This document shows positions 1 through 10,101 of a stretch of DNA of 64,000 nucleotides, in pieces; within the stretch, counting starts at the first letter, position 1; each line of letters begins with the position of its first letter. Under the pieces are notes generated by a model, which saw only the letters and a list, made by a program, of their open reading frames with translations, ran no database searches and was not told the DNA's origin. Both the position numbers and the translations under genes were made by a program. The DNA is from Corallium rubrum (taxonomy: Eukaryota; Cnidaria; Anthozoa; Scleralcyonacea; Coralliidae), in NCBI GenBank assembly GCA_964035015.1, contig OZ035997.1:63339904-63403903 (forward strand). The letters are read 5' to 3'.

Positions 1-135
1 ACAGCTTCCAGATTTTCGTCTGCCATTGCTTTTTCTACACGCGTGTAAAATGAACTCCACGCGTGTCGAGATTAGCACCCTCACCGGGCTCCGGGCCTTC
101 GGCCCGTCGCCCGGCTCGGGGATTAATCACATTTT
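1..135 (+). repeat. Dispersed hairpin repeat, copy 1 (cut by window start)
   Basis: This sequence recurs at 44535-44797 and, more diverged, at 63840-64000. It shares the block GATTAGCACCCTC followed by a GC-rich double hairpin at 84-114: an outer CCGGGC/GCCCGG stem, an inner GGGCC/GGCCC stem and a TTC loop. The GC content stands out from the AT-rich surroundings. No protein-coding signal is visible. It is probably a short non-autonomous element; its class is unknown. Confidence 0.7.
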
Positions 136-185
136 AATTTTAATTTAAACTTAAGAAAAATTGGACCTCGCTCTTGTACATAAAC

Positions 186-501
186 AAAAAACAAACAAAC
201 AAACAAACAAACAAACAAACAAACAAACAAACAAACAAACAAACAAACAAACAAACAAACAAACAAACAAACAAACAAACAAACAAACAAACAAACAAAC
301 AAACAAACAAACAAACAAACAAACAAAAGACAAACAAACAAACAAACAAACAAACAAACAAACAAACAAACAAACAAACAAACAAACAAACAAACAAACA
401 AGCAAGCAAGCAAGCAAGCAAGCAAACAAACAAACAAACAAACAAACAAACAAACAAACAAACAAACAAACAAACAAACAAACAAACAAACAAACAAACA
501 A

Positions 502-588
<87 letters not shown>

Positions 589-645
589 AACAAACAAACA
601 AACAAACAAACAAACAAACAAACAAACAAACAAACAAACAAACAA
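186..645. repeat. Compound (AAAC)n microsatellite with AAGC and AGAC blocks
   Basis: A tetranucleotide array with block order AAAC, AAGC (about 399-424), AAAC, AGAC (about 507-582), AAAC, and one phase break near 327. Each block differs from AAAC by one base. Open frames across it (QTNK or FVCL repeats) are an artefact of the 4-bp period. Confidence 0.97.
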
Positions 646-940
646 AAACTAACAGACAAAGAACCCAAGGGAAATTTGTCGATTCTGATTTAAAAATTAC
701 CTTCCCAAAGTATTGTATTCCGGAAATACTCGCTTCACGCATTCGTCTGCGACTTCACCATAACTTAAAGCCGATTTTTCAGTTCTTGGAAAAAATCAAG
801 CAATATCTATTAGAATTATTAATGAAATGTTAACATAAGTTCCCTGACTAGTGATTACTCATTGATTAATTGATTGACGTATTTTGTACTTTGTTATCTC
901 GTTAGTTCGTGGCATCGTTACTGGCTTCGTTATTTTTATA
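646..940. other. No recognisable feature
   Basis: AT-rich sequence between two repeats. I see no splice-flanked exon, RNA gene or terminal repeat. Confidence 0.4.
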
Positions 941-942
941 AG

Positions 943-1275
943 TAATAACATGACGTGAGGGAAACAATCGCTAATTTCCCTCAAGTCATGTTATATTAGT
1001 TTGTAATATTATGATCGCCGGGGAAAACTTTGAGAATCTTACCGACAGGAAATTTATACGGTTGATCAGAGAAGTTGCATCTAATTTTCCCGTGCATGTT
1101 GATGAGGGGAAATATATGCAAGCGGGAAATATAGAAGAAGACAAAGAATTTTCCCTCATCAACATGCACGGGAAAATTAGAAGACAAAGGATAAATTTCC
1201 TTCTTGCATGGGCGATGAGGGAAATACGAGGTTTACATTCCCTCGGAGAACAAAAGAATCCGAGGCGATCATGGT
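943..1275. repeat. Hairpin-rich dispersed repeat (GGGAAAAT family), copy 1
   Basis: A second copy lies at 8768-9215 in the same orientation. The 5' end folds on itself (TAACATGACGTGAGGGAAA against TTTCCCTCAAGTCATGTTA). A second palindrome pairs ATTTTCCCGTGCATGTTGAT (about 1081-1100) with the opposite sequence at about 1157-1180. It is non-coding and looks like a MITE or foldback element. Confidence 0.75.
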
Positions 1276-1277
1276 AT

Positions 1278-1600
1278 TACGTTACATATCGTTACTTTGT
1301 TATTTAGTTACTTCGTTACGTCGCTTTACATCGTTACTTCATTACAATGTTACTTATTATTTCGCTATACATATAGTCATGACGGCAACGTGCTTTTAAC
1401 AATATAATTTTATGTCAAATACAAAGAATATTTGCAAATGACGTCAGTCTTCAAGCCGTCGTGACTCTGTTTATAACAACGTAGAAAAATCATTTTTACA
1501 TTTCGTTACATCATTCCTTCGTTAATTCCTTACATTTTTACATCGTTGCTTTGTAAATTTTAATTACCCATTTACTTAGTTATACTATGTAGTGTAATTA
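1278..1600. repeat. Degenerate GTTAC(T/A)TC-type low-complexity tract
   Basis: Irregular recurrence of CGTTAC, TCGTTACTT and TACATCGTTAC between about 1278 and 1370 and again at about 1500-1575. No gene is recognised here. Confidence 0.5.
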
Positions 1601-1724
1601 TTGCTTACTCGATGCAGAGACGTTTCGAACATTTTACCAGCAAATGCATACAATGGATAGTAGTAACTGCTAACGTGAGAAGCAACAGTGGACCAACCTA
1701 AATAAATAAATGAATACATAAAGA

Positions 1725-2175
1725 ATTAATTAATCAATTAATTATTTGATTAATTAATTGATTGATAAATTAATTAATTAATCAATCAATCAATTAATTG
1801 ATTAATTAATTAATTAATTAATTAATTAATTAATTAATTAATTAATTAATTAATTAATAAGTAAGTAAATAAATAAGTAATCAAACAAAGAAACAAACAA
1901 ACGAACGAACGAACGAACGAACGAACGAACGAACGAACGAACGAACGAACGAACGAACGAACGAACGAACGAACGAACGAACGAACGAACGAACGAACGA
2001 ACGAACGAACGAACGAACGAACGAACGAACGAACGAACGAACGAACGAACGAATTAATGAGTGAATGAGTGAATGAGTGAATGAGTGAATGAATGAATGA
2101 ATGAATGAATGAATGAATGAATGAATGAATGAATGAATGAATGAATGAATGAATGAATGAATGAATGAATGAATA
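1725..2175. repeat. Compound simple repeat (AATT)n-(AACG)n-(AATG)n
   Basis: Consecutive tetranucleotide blocks: AATT/ATTA up to about 1858, AAAT-like transition, AACG from about 1898 to 2052, then GAGTG/AATG from about 2055 to 2172. The AACG block carries a CpG in every unit. The AATG block is interrupted by the mini-transposon at 2176-2418 and resumes after it. Confidence 0.95.
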
Positions 2176-2418
2176 GGCGAGTTTCAGGGTGTTGCGCACG
2201 CATCGTTTTGCATAGAAATTGGCGGGCTCTTGGAGGGCTCCGCACAAAGTAAGCAATGGCAAACAGACTTGTTAGCGAGCCAACAACAGCAGAATAACAG
2301 TGGTAAACATCCAGAAACTGTATCGATACTTTGTTTATCTTCAACAGTATGTTTACTTTGAGTGGAGCTTGACAGTTTCTTTGAAAAATGATGCGCGCGC
2401 AACACCCTGAAACTCGCC
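2176..2418. mobile_element. 243-bp MITE with 22-bp perfect TIRs and TA duplication
   Basis: The ends GGCGAGTTTCAGGGTG... (2176-2197) and ...CACCCTGAAACTCGCC (2397-2418) are exact reverse complements over 22 bp. TA dinucleotides abut both ends (2174-2175 and 2419-2420), as in Tc1/mariner-type insertions. It sits inside an (AATG)n microsatellite that continues on both sides, so it inserted after the repeat existed. No transposase ORF is present, so it is non-autonomous. Confidence 0.85.
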
Positions 2419-2860
2419 TATTAATGAATGAATAAGTGATTAAATTAATATATTAATAAATAAATGTTCGCGCAATTTTCAAAGAAGTTATCACAAAGCT
2501 AATGAATGACTGCATTGGTGACAATTACCAAGTAAGCTAATGTGCACACGCGCTTTAATTTTATTGGTCTCGCATATCTTTGGGACAAAGCATCAGTTTC
2601 TGCTGGGAACGCCATTTGTTATGCAACAAATGCTCACGACTGCATCTGAAGTGAGGCGCTAGCAGCGTACCTACTCTAGTTGATCCAGGACCAAGTGTCT
2701 GCAACTTCGTGTCCAGCTGGCAGAGATAAGACCCTGGGTACGAAGTTGGGTACGACGCGTCTGTAGACTGATACAGATCTGATCAATAAATCATCAGTGT
2801 TTGTGAATGTGATACATAATTTATGCTTTATTTAACTAGTTCTGTGTCATGCCGTGTACA
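2419..2860. other. No recognisable feature
   Basis: After a short AATGAATG remnant the sequence is apparently unique. I find no exon, RNA gene or terminal repeat. Confidence 0.4.
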
Positions 2861-2861
2861 A

Positions 2862-3185
2862 TTGATATGAATTCTATGTAAAGTGAATACCTGAATGTCA
2901 ATTTGTTTTTTGATTTGAACTTTTGTTCATTTGTATTGCCAAAATGATAACGAGCTCGAGTGTGACGTCAAAGTAGGCAATTTTGTTTCTCTATTCCTAT
3001 TCGTATATAACAGATGGAATTAGTTATTATTTCTTCTACAAGTATAAGCATGACATGTGCTAAATTACGGTTACTTTTTAACGTCAAATGAATTAACAGT
3101 TTGGAAAAATAAATCCCAATATAGCAATTGATAAAGTTCAAATCAAAATAGATTTCGGTATTCACTTTACGTAGTATCCATATCA
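2862..3185. mobile_element. Inverted-repeat (foldback/MITE-like) element
   Basis: The left arm (about 2862-2925, containing GTAAAGTGAATACC and TGATTTGAACTTT) is the imperfect reverse complement of the right arm (about 3131-3185). The spacer of about 200 bp has no coding signal. Confidence 0.6.
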
Positions 3186-3309
3186 GTTTATAGCCGCTTT
3201 GATTTCTTCTAAATTTACCTCGTGGATAATTGATGTGTTTTAGATGTTCCTTTGCAAAAAGTGCACACATATAGATCTGACATCAAGTGCATGTGATCAG
3301 CATGTGATC

Positions 3310-3740
3310 ACAAAGTGTTTGCACGTGACAAAAATATTGCAACATGTGACAAGAATACTGCAACATCTGACAAGAATATTGCAACATCTGACAAGAATAT
3401 TGCAACATGTGACAAGAATACTGCAACATCGATCTGACAAGAATATTGCAATAACTGACAATAATATTGCAACATGTGACAAGAATATTGCAATATGTAA
3501 CATGTAACAAGAATATTGCAACATGTGACAAGAATATATATTGGAACATGTGATAAGAATTTTGCAACATGTGACGAGAATATTGCAACATCTGACAAGA
3601 ATATTGCAACATGTGACTACAATTTTACAATTTTGCAACATGTGACTAGAATATTGCAACATATGACAAGAATACTGCAACATCTGACAAGAATATTACA
3701 ACATGCATGTGAATAGAATAATGTTGCATGTGACAAAATA
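3310..3740. repeat. Minisatellite, about 21-bp unit
   Basis: About 20 imperfect copies of a unit close to AAGAATATTGCAACATGTGAC. Spacing is usually 21 bp with local insertions and deletions, and variation is mainly in the ACATGT/ACATCT part. Because 21 is divisible by 3, it produces open frames (ILQHVTR on +, MLQYSCH on -). These are judged non-coding. Confidence 0.92.
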
Positions 3741-3744
3741 TTCC

Positions 3745-4270
3745 AACATATGAGAAGATTTTTGTTTGTTTCATTTTCCTTTGTCTTTAAAGCCCTTTCG
3801 CAATACGAAATTTAATAATGTTTCTATCTTACCAAAATTCCAGCATTCATTAAAGCACTGGGCAGCCCCAGGATTCCTATTCCAATGCTAGCTTTGAGAA
3901 GATGCATCGTTGTTTGTAAATCGCTGTGGCAAAAGAAACAAAAATAAACATTCTTTTCTCGTTCTATACTTCAATGAATTAAAACTTATTATTATACGGC
4001 GCTGGTTACTTCTAGTAAATTTGTCCGCTTTGATTGATTGCTGACGTGACGAGATTTTTCCGTAACGCCCGCGGGCATAACGAAAATTGTTGCATAATGC
4101 TCCGCTATAATCGAAAACAAACAACAACAACAACAACAACCCCCCCGAAACAGCTTAACAACCTTTTATCATTGCAATAGATATACCAGGCCGGAAACGT
4201 AATTTGAAAATGAAAATAAGTGCCCAGCAAATAACTCTTAGACAAGATATAACTTCAAAGATAAAATTTT
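3745..4270. repeat. Interspersed-repeat remnants
   Basis: The stretch around 4040-4100 (GAGATTTTTCCGTAACGCCC and a following GCGGGCAT) recurs as a diverged copy at about 56105-56150. A short (AAC)n and a C run lie at 4123-4147. The rest is unassigned. Confidence 0.5.
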
Positions 4271-4278
4271 AATTAGCT

Positions 4279-4311
4279 GACGTTTCGTTGCTTAAAGCGC
4301 AACATCATCAG
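4279..4311 (-). ncRNA. Hammerhead-ribozyme-like motif 1
   Basis: On the - strand the order is CTGATGA, stem II GTTGC / loop GCTTTAA / GCAAC, then GAAACGTC. This contains the conserved core CUGANGA...GAAA with a GUC cleavage triplet. Flanks can pair for about three base pairs as stem I (GCT before the core, AGC after GUC). Stem III is reduced to the self-complementary ACGT, as in the minimal hammerheads of Penelope-like elements, which act as dimers. No Penelope coding sequence is nearby, so this is probably an isolated element end. Confidence 0.6.
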
Positions 4312-5390
4312 AGCAGTTTGAAATCTTAAGGATAAATAAGTATTTATTTATATATCTCAAACTCATTAATAATTCATGAGGAAAACACAAAGAAAATCAG
4401 TACCGTGTCGGTGGTTTGGATATCGGAGGAAGAAATTACATAAATTAAGCAAACTTTTGCCCCGATTTTCTCTTAAAATACTGATTTGTTTGAGATGATT
4501 TTTCATGTACTTTATGATAAGATCAAAAAAAGGCTGACGATTTTTTCTTTTTTTTTCTTCGAAGTTTGTTTAAAAACCTTGGCTTCGCCTCGGTTTTCAA
4601 CAAACGTCTCAGTGTTTGGATATCCTGATGAAACACTATGTATTTATAAATACTTAATTAACCTTTTATTACATCAAAACGATAAAAATGACTAAAATAA
4701 ATGACGACTAACATTCTAAAAGTTAATCAAATATATTAAGACAACATGATTGAGTCATTGAACCTAAACGCTGCTATTTGCTGGTTGCGTTATTATATCA
4801 AAAATACAATATGTTCAGAGAGAACAAAAACATAGAACAAAGGCTTTAGCCGCGTCATCCACACACTTAAGTTCTAGAGATTATGGCTAATGCATGCTTT
4901 TTATGGTTTTATACTATTTAGACTATTCATGTATTGATAATATATCGTATTTAAACTTGTATTCTTCATAATTACTGAAGTTCACTTGAGAATGATGTAC
5001 AGATGGCATCGAAACGTCGTGCTTTTTTATTGCTAAATCATACCATTAAATATTACATATTGTCCGTAATACTATATACAAAATTACAGAAGCGTTTTAG
5101 AAAAGGTAAAACTCTTTCTTAGGCAAGAGGAGTCTTGACTTTCTTCAATTATTGGGTACAATTAACCTTTATTTCATGATTGAGTCGGTTTCTATTGTTC
5201 TTCACAGCACTTTATTTCTCTTACATCCTCAAAAGCCGCGGAGGGTTTGATATTCAGCTGGGAATTTCGGGGGAAATGAACTCAATTGAATAGGTTATAT
5301 GCATGATTTGACAACAAAGTGAGGGATGTATATGTATACATCCCTCGTCCGCTTTGCGACGAGTATACGGACTCATCCCTGAATAACATT
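4312..5390. repeat. Intergenic DNA with repeat fragments
   Basis: Mostly unassigned. The segment around 4800 (CAAAAATACAATATGTTCAG) recurs in variant form near 16930 and 45090, and inverted near 7050, marking a common dispersed repeat. No gene is recognised. Confidence 0.5.
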
Positions 5391-5397
5391 TATTTTA

Positions 5398-5691
5398 GGC
5401 CACGTCCACACGTATACGTTTTCTTAATATTACCATGCAGGGTTAAGTCACGTTGGCCTGAAAAACAGAGAAAAATCTTCTCGACGTTTCGAGCGAAGGC
5501 CCTTCGTCAGGAGAAATTAGTGATATTTGGATTTCAACCCTGGCCGACGCTGTCCTAGAAGCTTTTAACTGTATACGTTTTCTTAGCGTTTTCATATTTT
5601 TTAGGTAATGAGACCATTGTTTTCTGCTCCCCTGAGGACCGAGAGCAATATAAAGACGCTATGAACAACGCATACGTGTGGACGTGGTCTT
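5398..5691. mobile_element. MITE with GGCCACGTCCACACGT ends, contains hammerhead motif 2
   Basis: The ends GGCCACGTCCACACGTATAC (from 5398) and GCATACGTGTGGACGTGGTC (to about 5691) are imperfect terminal inverted repeats of about 20 bp. The internal 250 bp is non-coding. It encloses the hammerhead-like motif at 5483-5510. The end sequence resembles that of the 45941-46331 element. Confidence 0.7.
5483..5510 (-). ncRNA. Hammerhead-ribozyme-like motif 2 (with stem I)
   Basis: The - strand reads TTCTC, CTGACGA, A, GGGC-CTTC-GCTC, GAAACGTC, GAGAA. The core CUGANGA (N=C) and GAAA are intact. Stem II is GGGC/GCTC with a CTTC loop. Stem I pairs TTCTC with GAGAA over five base pairs, and cleavage would follow GTC. 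The minimal ACGT stem III again matches the dimer-acting type described from Penelope-like elements. Whether it is transcribed or active is unknown. Confidence 0.65.
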
Positions 5692-5699
5692 AATCAGAT

Positions 5700-6390
5700 T
5701 GGAAAACGCATGTTAATCACAATATTGGACACTGAAATAATGAAACAGTCCTTCTTTAAGCTAAACCACACTATACGGATTTTTTTCGTACAAACCTCCA
5801 CAATCATGAACTAAGTTAGTTAAATCCCTCGAATGTCGGTATTAATCCAGATACATCCCTTGAGTCTACGGCCCTTGGGATGTAATATTTCATAAACGAG
5901 TGCGAGTGTTTTATTTACAAACTCGAGAGAACAATTATGAAAATCGCGCGGTGAACAGTCGAGTGAATTCAAGTGTTCTCAAGTGTTTGGAAACCCTGGT
6001 AAAACGCGAGCCACGAGTTTATGAAATAACTTCTCAGTTGACAATAGTCTATTGTTGTAGAATTCCCTAATTAGATGGCGTGCTATTATATAACCTAATT
6101 TAATTGGTTTCTGTGTTGAGTTTTGCATTTATAATTTAGAATTGTGGTAATAATACAGTTTTCTTTGTTTTGACTGTTTTTATAAATTAGAAATGTTGTA
6201 ATGTACGCTTTTTATTGTAAAGCGTTTATTATCTAATTTCCTAATTATTAATTCAATTTTTCGTTTATTACTGGGGTTTCGCAAACTCACGCACGTGATG
6301 AAATACGTGTTTTTGATTGGCTAATTAGCTCATGAATTATTCATGAATTTGAGAAGTATCTATCTGGCTTAATACCTCCGTTCTCGGGAT
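5700..6390. other. No gene recognised
   Basis: AT-rich, apparently non-coding. No splice-flanked ORF, RNA gene or clear terminal repeats seen. Confidence 0.4.
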
Positions 6391-6398
6391 TTAAGCCT

Positions 6399-6575
6399 GG
6401 TTCTCATATGTCGCCAACCGTCGCCGATCCATGATTCAGATGCATGTTAAGTAATAAAGAACAATGCAGAAAAGCACTGCTTTCTGCATTGCATGTTCTT
6501 TATTACGTTTCTTTTTTACCGTTTTAACATGATCTAAATCACAAATCGGCGACCGTCGGCGACATCTGAGAACTA
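6399..6575. mobile_element. Hairpin MITE
   Basis: Arms GGTTCTCATATGTCGCCAAC (from about 6399) and the opposite sequence ending GGCGACATCTGAGAAC (to about 6575) pair. A second internal palindrome, ATGCAGAAAAGC against GCTTTCTGCAT, sits near the centre. No coding potential. Confidence 0.65.
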
Positions 6576-6705
6576 GGCTTTAACTCTTACTTAGTAAGAG
6601 GAACTTTAACAAAAGAATCTCATAATTAGCAGCTATTGTATTTGGAGTATGTTTTCCTCCAACATGGCCGCCGTTTCTTTGTCTTCTAAATCTCAAGAGA
6701 GTGAT

Positions 6706-7235
6706 TGCAAACTACCAATACAGTTCTTCTGCACATAGTCCCTAGAAATAAATTGTCTGGAAACGCGGCCAAAGTCTTTGTTCTAGGTTTTTGTTCACGT
6801 TTGTGCACCTTATGTCACCTTAACTCTTTCTTGTCCGAATCGGTCTTTAGTATTTTATTCTGGCTAACGCCAGACGATTTTATTCACCTCTGGGGAAGCC
6901 CCTGGACAGGAATGAGTTATAAACTATCTCTTTAACTCTTTCTTGTCCGAATCGGTCTTTAGTATTTTATTCTGGCTAACGCCAGACGATTTTATTCACC
7001 TCTGGGGAAGCCCCCGGACAGGAATGAGGTAACGCTTGCTGAACACATTGTATTTTTGGTATAATGAAACAATCAACCAATAGCTGCGTTGCTCTATAAA
7101 TATTAATGAACGTAAAACAAAAGATTGTGCACCTTTATTTACCATCCTCAACCTAAATTGTAGCTCATTGTTAACCGCTTTGATGTTCGCCGCGTTTCCA
7201 GACAATATAATTCTAGGGACTATGTTCTGCAACTA
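6706..7235. repeat. Inverted-repeat element with an internal 108-bp tandem duplication
   Basis: CATAGTCCCTAGAAATAAAT near 6735 is reflected by ATTCTAGGGACTATG near 7210, defining outer arms. Inside, a segment starting TTAACTCTTTCTTGTCCGAA occurs at about 6822 and again at about 6930. The two copies are nearly identical over about 95 bp, implying a recent direct duplication. Confidence 0.65.
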
Positions 7236-7588
7236 CAATCCTGGACAAAATTCATGTGGACATGCACAGCGCTCTCTTTTTACTTATTAGTAAAAATTAA
7301 AACCAAATGCAGCGAAATACTGTGTTTCCCTTCCCCTTACTCAATCAATGTTGGTGAATCTAAACGAGAAAAAAAGCTCACGACACAATATTGACATTGG
7401 GGAAAGGGGAAGAGACATTTTATTTTAGTTGAAATGAAGACAAGGAAAGATATTCGCAAATCAACAACAAAGACATGCTGTCCACATAATTTTGTCCAGG
7501 ATTGTAGCCCATTTACTATACATTTCCTCTCTTACCATTATTCTCTTTGGTCTTAATTACTGTAAGTAGGAACTTATAATATTTAGTT

Positions 7589-7727
7589 CATGATCACCTC
7601 GGTTTTCTTTGATGTACCACGGTTGTTTGTTTATAATAATTACTTATTGATTTATGCGTGGTTCGGAGTAACTATTATAAATACAATCAAAGTACATCAA
7701 AGAAAACCGAGGTGATCATGAACTAAA
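7589..7727. mobile_element. Short hairpin element (CATGATCACCTCGG arms)
   Basis: The left arm (about 7589-7618, CATGATCACCTCGGTTTTCT) is the reverse complement of the right arm (about 7692-7727). The loop is about 75 bp and non-coding. Confidence 0.65.
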
Positions 7728-7980
7728 CCACGGTTAATACTAAACTAAATTAGTTAACTCCAACCTCATACCCAGGGCCATTTGTAGGGAACTGGGCCAA
7801 GATGGCGGGAACAAATGGCCCTGGAGGCTACGCTATCTCAGCCTCTGATTGGTCGAGAGCTTATGGCATAAATCAAATGGTTTGATTTTGTATTTTAAAA
7901 AAAATATTGTATTTTGACCTTGTCGGTTGTCCGTACACACGGCACGGGAAATTATATTTTAAACCATGCAATAATTAGGT

Positions 7981-8130
7981 GTAATTAGGTATAATTACTG
8001 TGTAAAGAACTGAGTTATAGTTAATAAAATGCGCAATATACTGCGCGTTTTGATAGCTCAAAACGCGCAGTATATTGCGCATTTTATTAACTATAACTCA
8101 GTTCTTTACACAGTAATTATACCTAATTAC
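7981..8130. repeat. Perfect palindrome: 71-bp arms, 8-nt loop
   Basis: Bases 7981-8051 and 8060-8130 are exact reverse complements (checked base by base), with GATAGCTC as the loop. The centre is GC-alternating (ATGCGCAATATACTGCGCG) and the ends are AT-rich. Absence of any mismatch suggests a young foldback element or recent arm conversion. Confidence 0.9.
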
Positions 8131-8174
8131 AAGAGGAAGGAGGCCTTGGCCTCCGCCAAGGCCATTTGTTCCCG

Positions 8175-8680
8175 ACATTTAACAATTATTCACCGAAGTG
8201 GAGGTGAATAGTGCTGGATATTCACCGAGCCGCTTCGGCGAGGTGAATATCCACACTATTCGCCAACACTGAGGTGAATAATTGTTTTAGCATATACCTC
8301 CTAGTGAAATAACAAGTTTAACATTGTTAACTCATATTTTTCGGTATTTTATACAAGACACGACCACTAGCAACTTGGACACTTGGCGTACTCGATATTT
8401 GTCGACAAAACAGTTTTTTAATACAACTTTTGAATATATTAATGGCTAGAAAATTGTAAAGAAACATACCTGGGGACACTCTTCTACCTAATTTTGTTGA
8501 CTTTTCTCGTTATTCTACTACATCACCCTTGTTTATCAACAAAATCTCCTGCCTCGGTAAACAAAGCAAAACTGGCCGCCATCTTGTTTTGCCCGCAGGT
8601 GAATAGTGCAGGATATCCCGAGTTAGAGGAACCAATCAGATTGCGCGAAAAGCACTATTCACCTGCGAGGTATATGCTAA
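8175..8680. repeat. Dispersed ATTCACC repeat, copy 1
   Basis: A second copy lies at 38826-39255. Both contain TTAACAATTATTCACCGAAG, a GTGAATAATTGTT...CATATACCTC block, TACTCGATATTTGTCGAC, and the tail GCCCGCAGGTGAATAGTGCA. ATTCACC recurs in both orientations within each copy. No coding function is assigned. Confidence 0.8.
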
Positions 8681-8767
8681 TTTGTTTTATTCGCCATCTT
8701 GGCCAAGTTTCCTACAAATGACCCTGAATACGAGGTTGAGTTAACTCAACCTCGGTCTGAACTATTA

Positions 8768-9215
8768 CAAGTAATAACACGACCTGAAGGAAATTAGCGA
8801 TTAAATTTCCCCGCCGCCGAGGGAAAATTTGTGAAAGACTTTTACAAGAGGCAAAGGAGAAATTTAATCTCTAATTGCCCGAAAAGTTATGTTATTAGTT
8901 TGCAATATAATATGATCGCAGAGGAAAACTTTGAGAATCTTACCGACAGGAAATTTACACGGTTGATCAGAGAAGTTGCATCTCATTTTCCCGTGCATGT
9001 TGATGAGGGAAAATATATGCAAGAGGGAAAATATATGCAAGCGGGAAATTTAGAAGACAAAGAATTTCTTTGTCTTCTAATTTTCCCTCATCAACATGCA
9101 CGGGAAAATTAGAATACAAAGGATAAATTTCCCTCTTGCATGAGCGATGAGGGAAATACGAGGTTTGCATTCCCTCGAGAACAAAAGAATCCGGGGCGAT
9201 CATGGTATGACGTAA
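8768..9215. repeat. Hairpin-rich dispersed repeat (GGGAAAAT family), copy 2
   Basis: Diverged duplicate of 943-1275 carrying the same AACTTTGAGAATCTTACCGA block and the same internal palindrome around ATTTTCCCGTGCATGTTGAT. This copy has a short tandem duplication of GGGAAAATATATGCAAG near 9009 and ends near GATCATGGTAT like copy 1. Confidence 0.75.
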
Positions 9216-10090
9216 GTTATTTACCTCGCACCTCGGTAAATAACTGACGTGTACAAAAATAGAAAGGTTCAATAACTCACGTTAAATATGTTTCCTTTTG
9301 TCGTGGTTGACGCGTTTTAACTTCATCTTGATATTCTTCTAATCCATCATTTGGTTCTCTGCACATGTTAGATTGATATGATCCATCGGAATGCCGTTTG
9401 GATTCCAAGAGGGGCGTGCTTTCAGCGTAATGGTTACCGTTTGATTTCATCTTCTTGAATAAATAAAAAAGGTGTAAATTAAGAAATAAAAGGTTACATA
9501 AAAAGAGACAAAAAAGTTAACTAAAACAAGGAAGCTGAAGGATAGAGAATCTCTTTAGAACTCTTTATTTGCCACACAACATAATGCAATTACTAACATA
9601 AATTCGTCTATTATTTAAAGTGGCAATATAACGAGAAAATCGTGTATCTAATTTTGATTTCAGTAAAATATAATTTCCAAATGATGAATATCGGCGTTCC
9701 CAGTTTATCATTAGGGACTTTAAGATTCAGACAACCGACTACGGCTACGGTAGAAAGTTTAACATTGGTATTAAATGGTGGTGTATTTATACATTCAAAT
9801 TTCAAGATACATAATCGCATGGACTCGTTTTGTTCTTAAATTCTTGAGGAAAAACACTTGTTCAATCTATGGTAGTCGCTAGAGTAGTGTTAAGCTTCTC
9901 CAAGGCAGCCGTAGTGACTCAGGTTTCGCATTACCTTTAAAACGTAAAAATGCTTTTTGTACGTTGTCAACTGAGTCATGACGGTTACTCTTGGGACTGT
10001 CATTTGCAAAAGTTCTTTGTATATGACATAACATTCTATTGTGCAAACACGTTGCCGTAGTCGTAGTCGCTTTACTAAATCCCTTTTAGG
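9216..10090. other. No gene recognised
   Basis: Unassigned intergenic sequence. ORFs of 65-92 codons on both strands overlap one another and have no recognisable domain or codon bias. Confidence 0.4.
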
Positions 10091-10101
10091 GGCTTTGAGG
10101 G

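Larger units (their letters stand above)
7765..8750. mobile_element. Composite element, outer arms CCAACCTCATACCCAGGGCC
   Basis: The left end near 7768 and the right end near 8740 (ACCCTGAATACGAGGTTGAG) are imperfect inverted repeats. Enclosed are a perfect palindrome (7981-8130) and the ATTCACC repeat (8175-8680), so this is a nest of insertions. There is no transposase. Confidence 0.55.

Noticed and set aside
123-833. Overlapping long ORFs on both strands
   Set aside because: Same artefact of the (AAAC)n array.
2640-2780. Resemblance to the start of 18S rRNA (GTTGATCCAGGACC)
   Set aside because: Only a few bases match and nothing after it follows rRNA.
3310-3740. CRISPR-like array
   Set aside because: The roughly 21-bp repeats are contiguous with no unique spacers, and the context is eukaryotic; it is a minisatellite.
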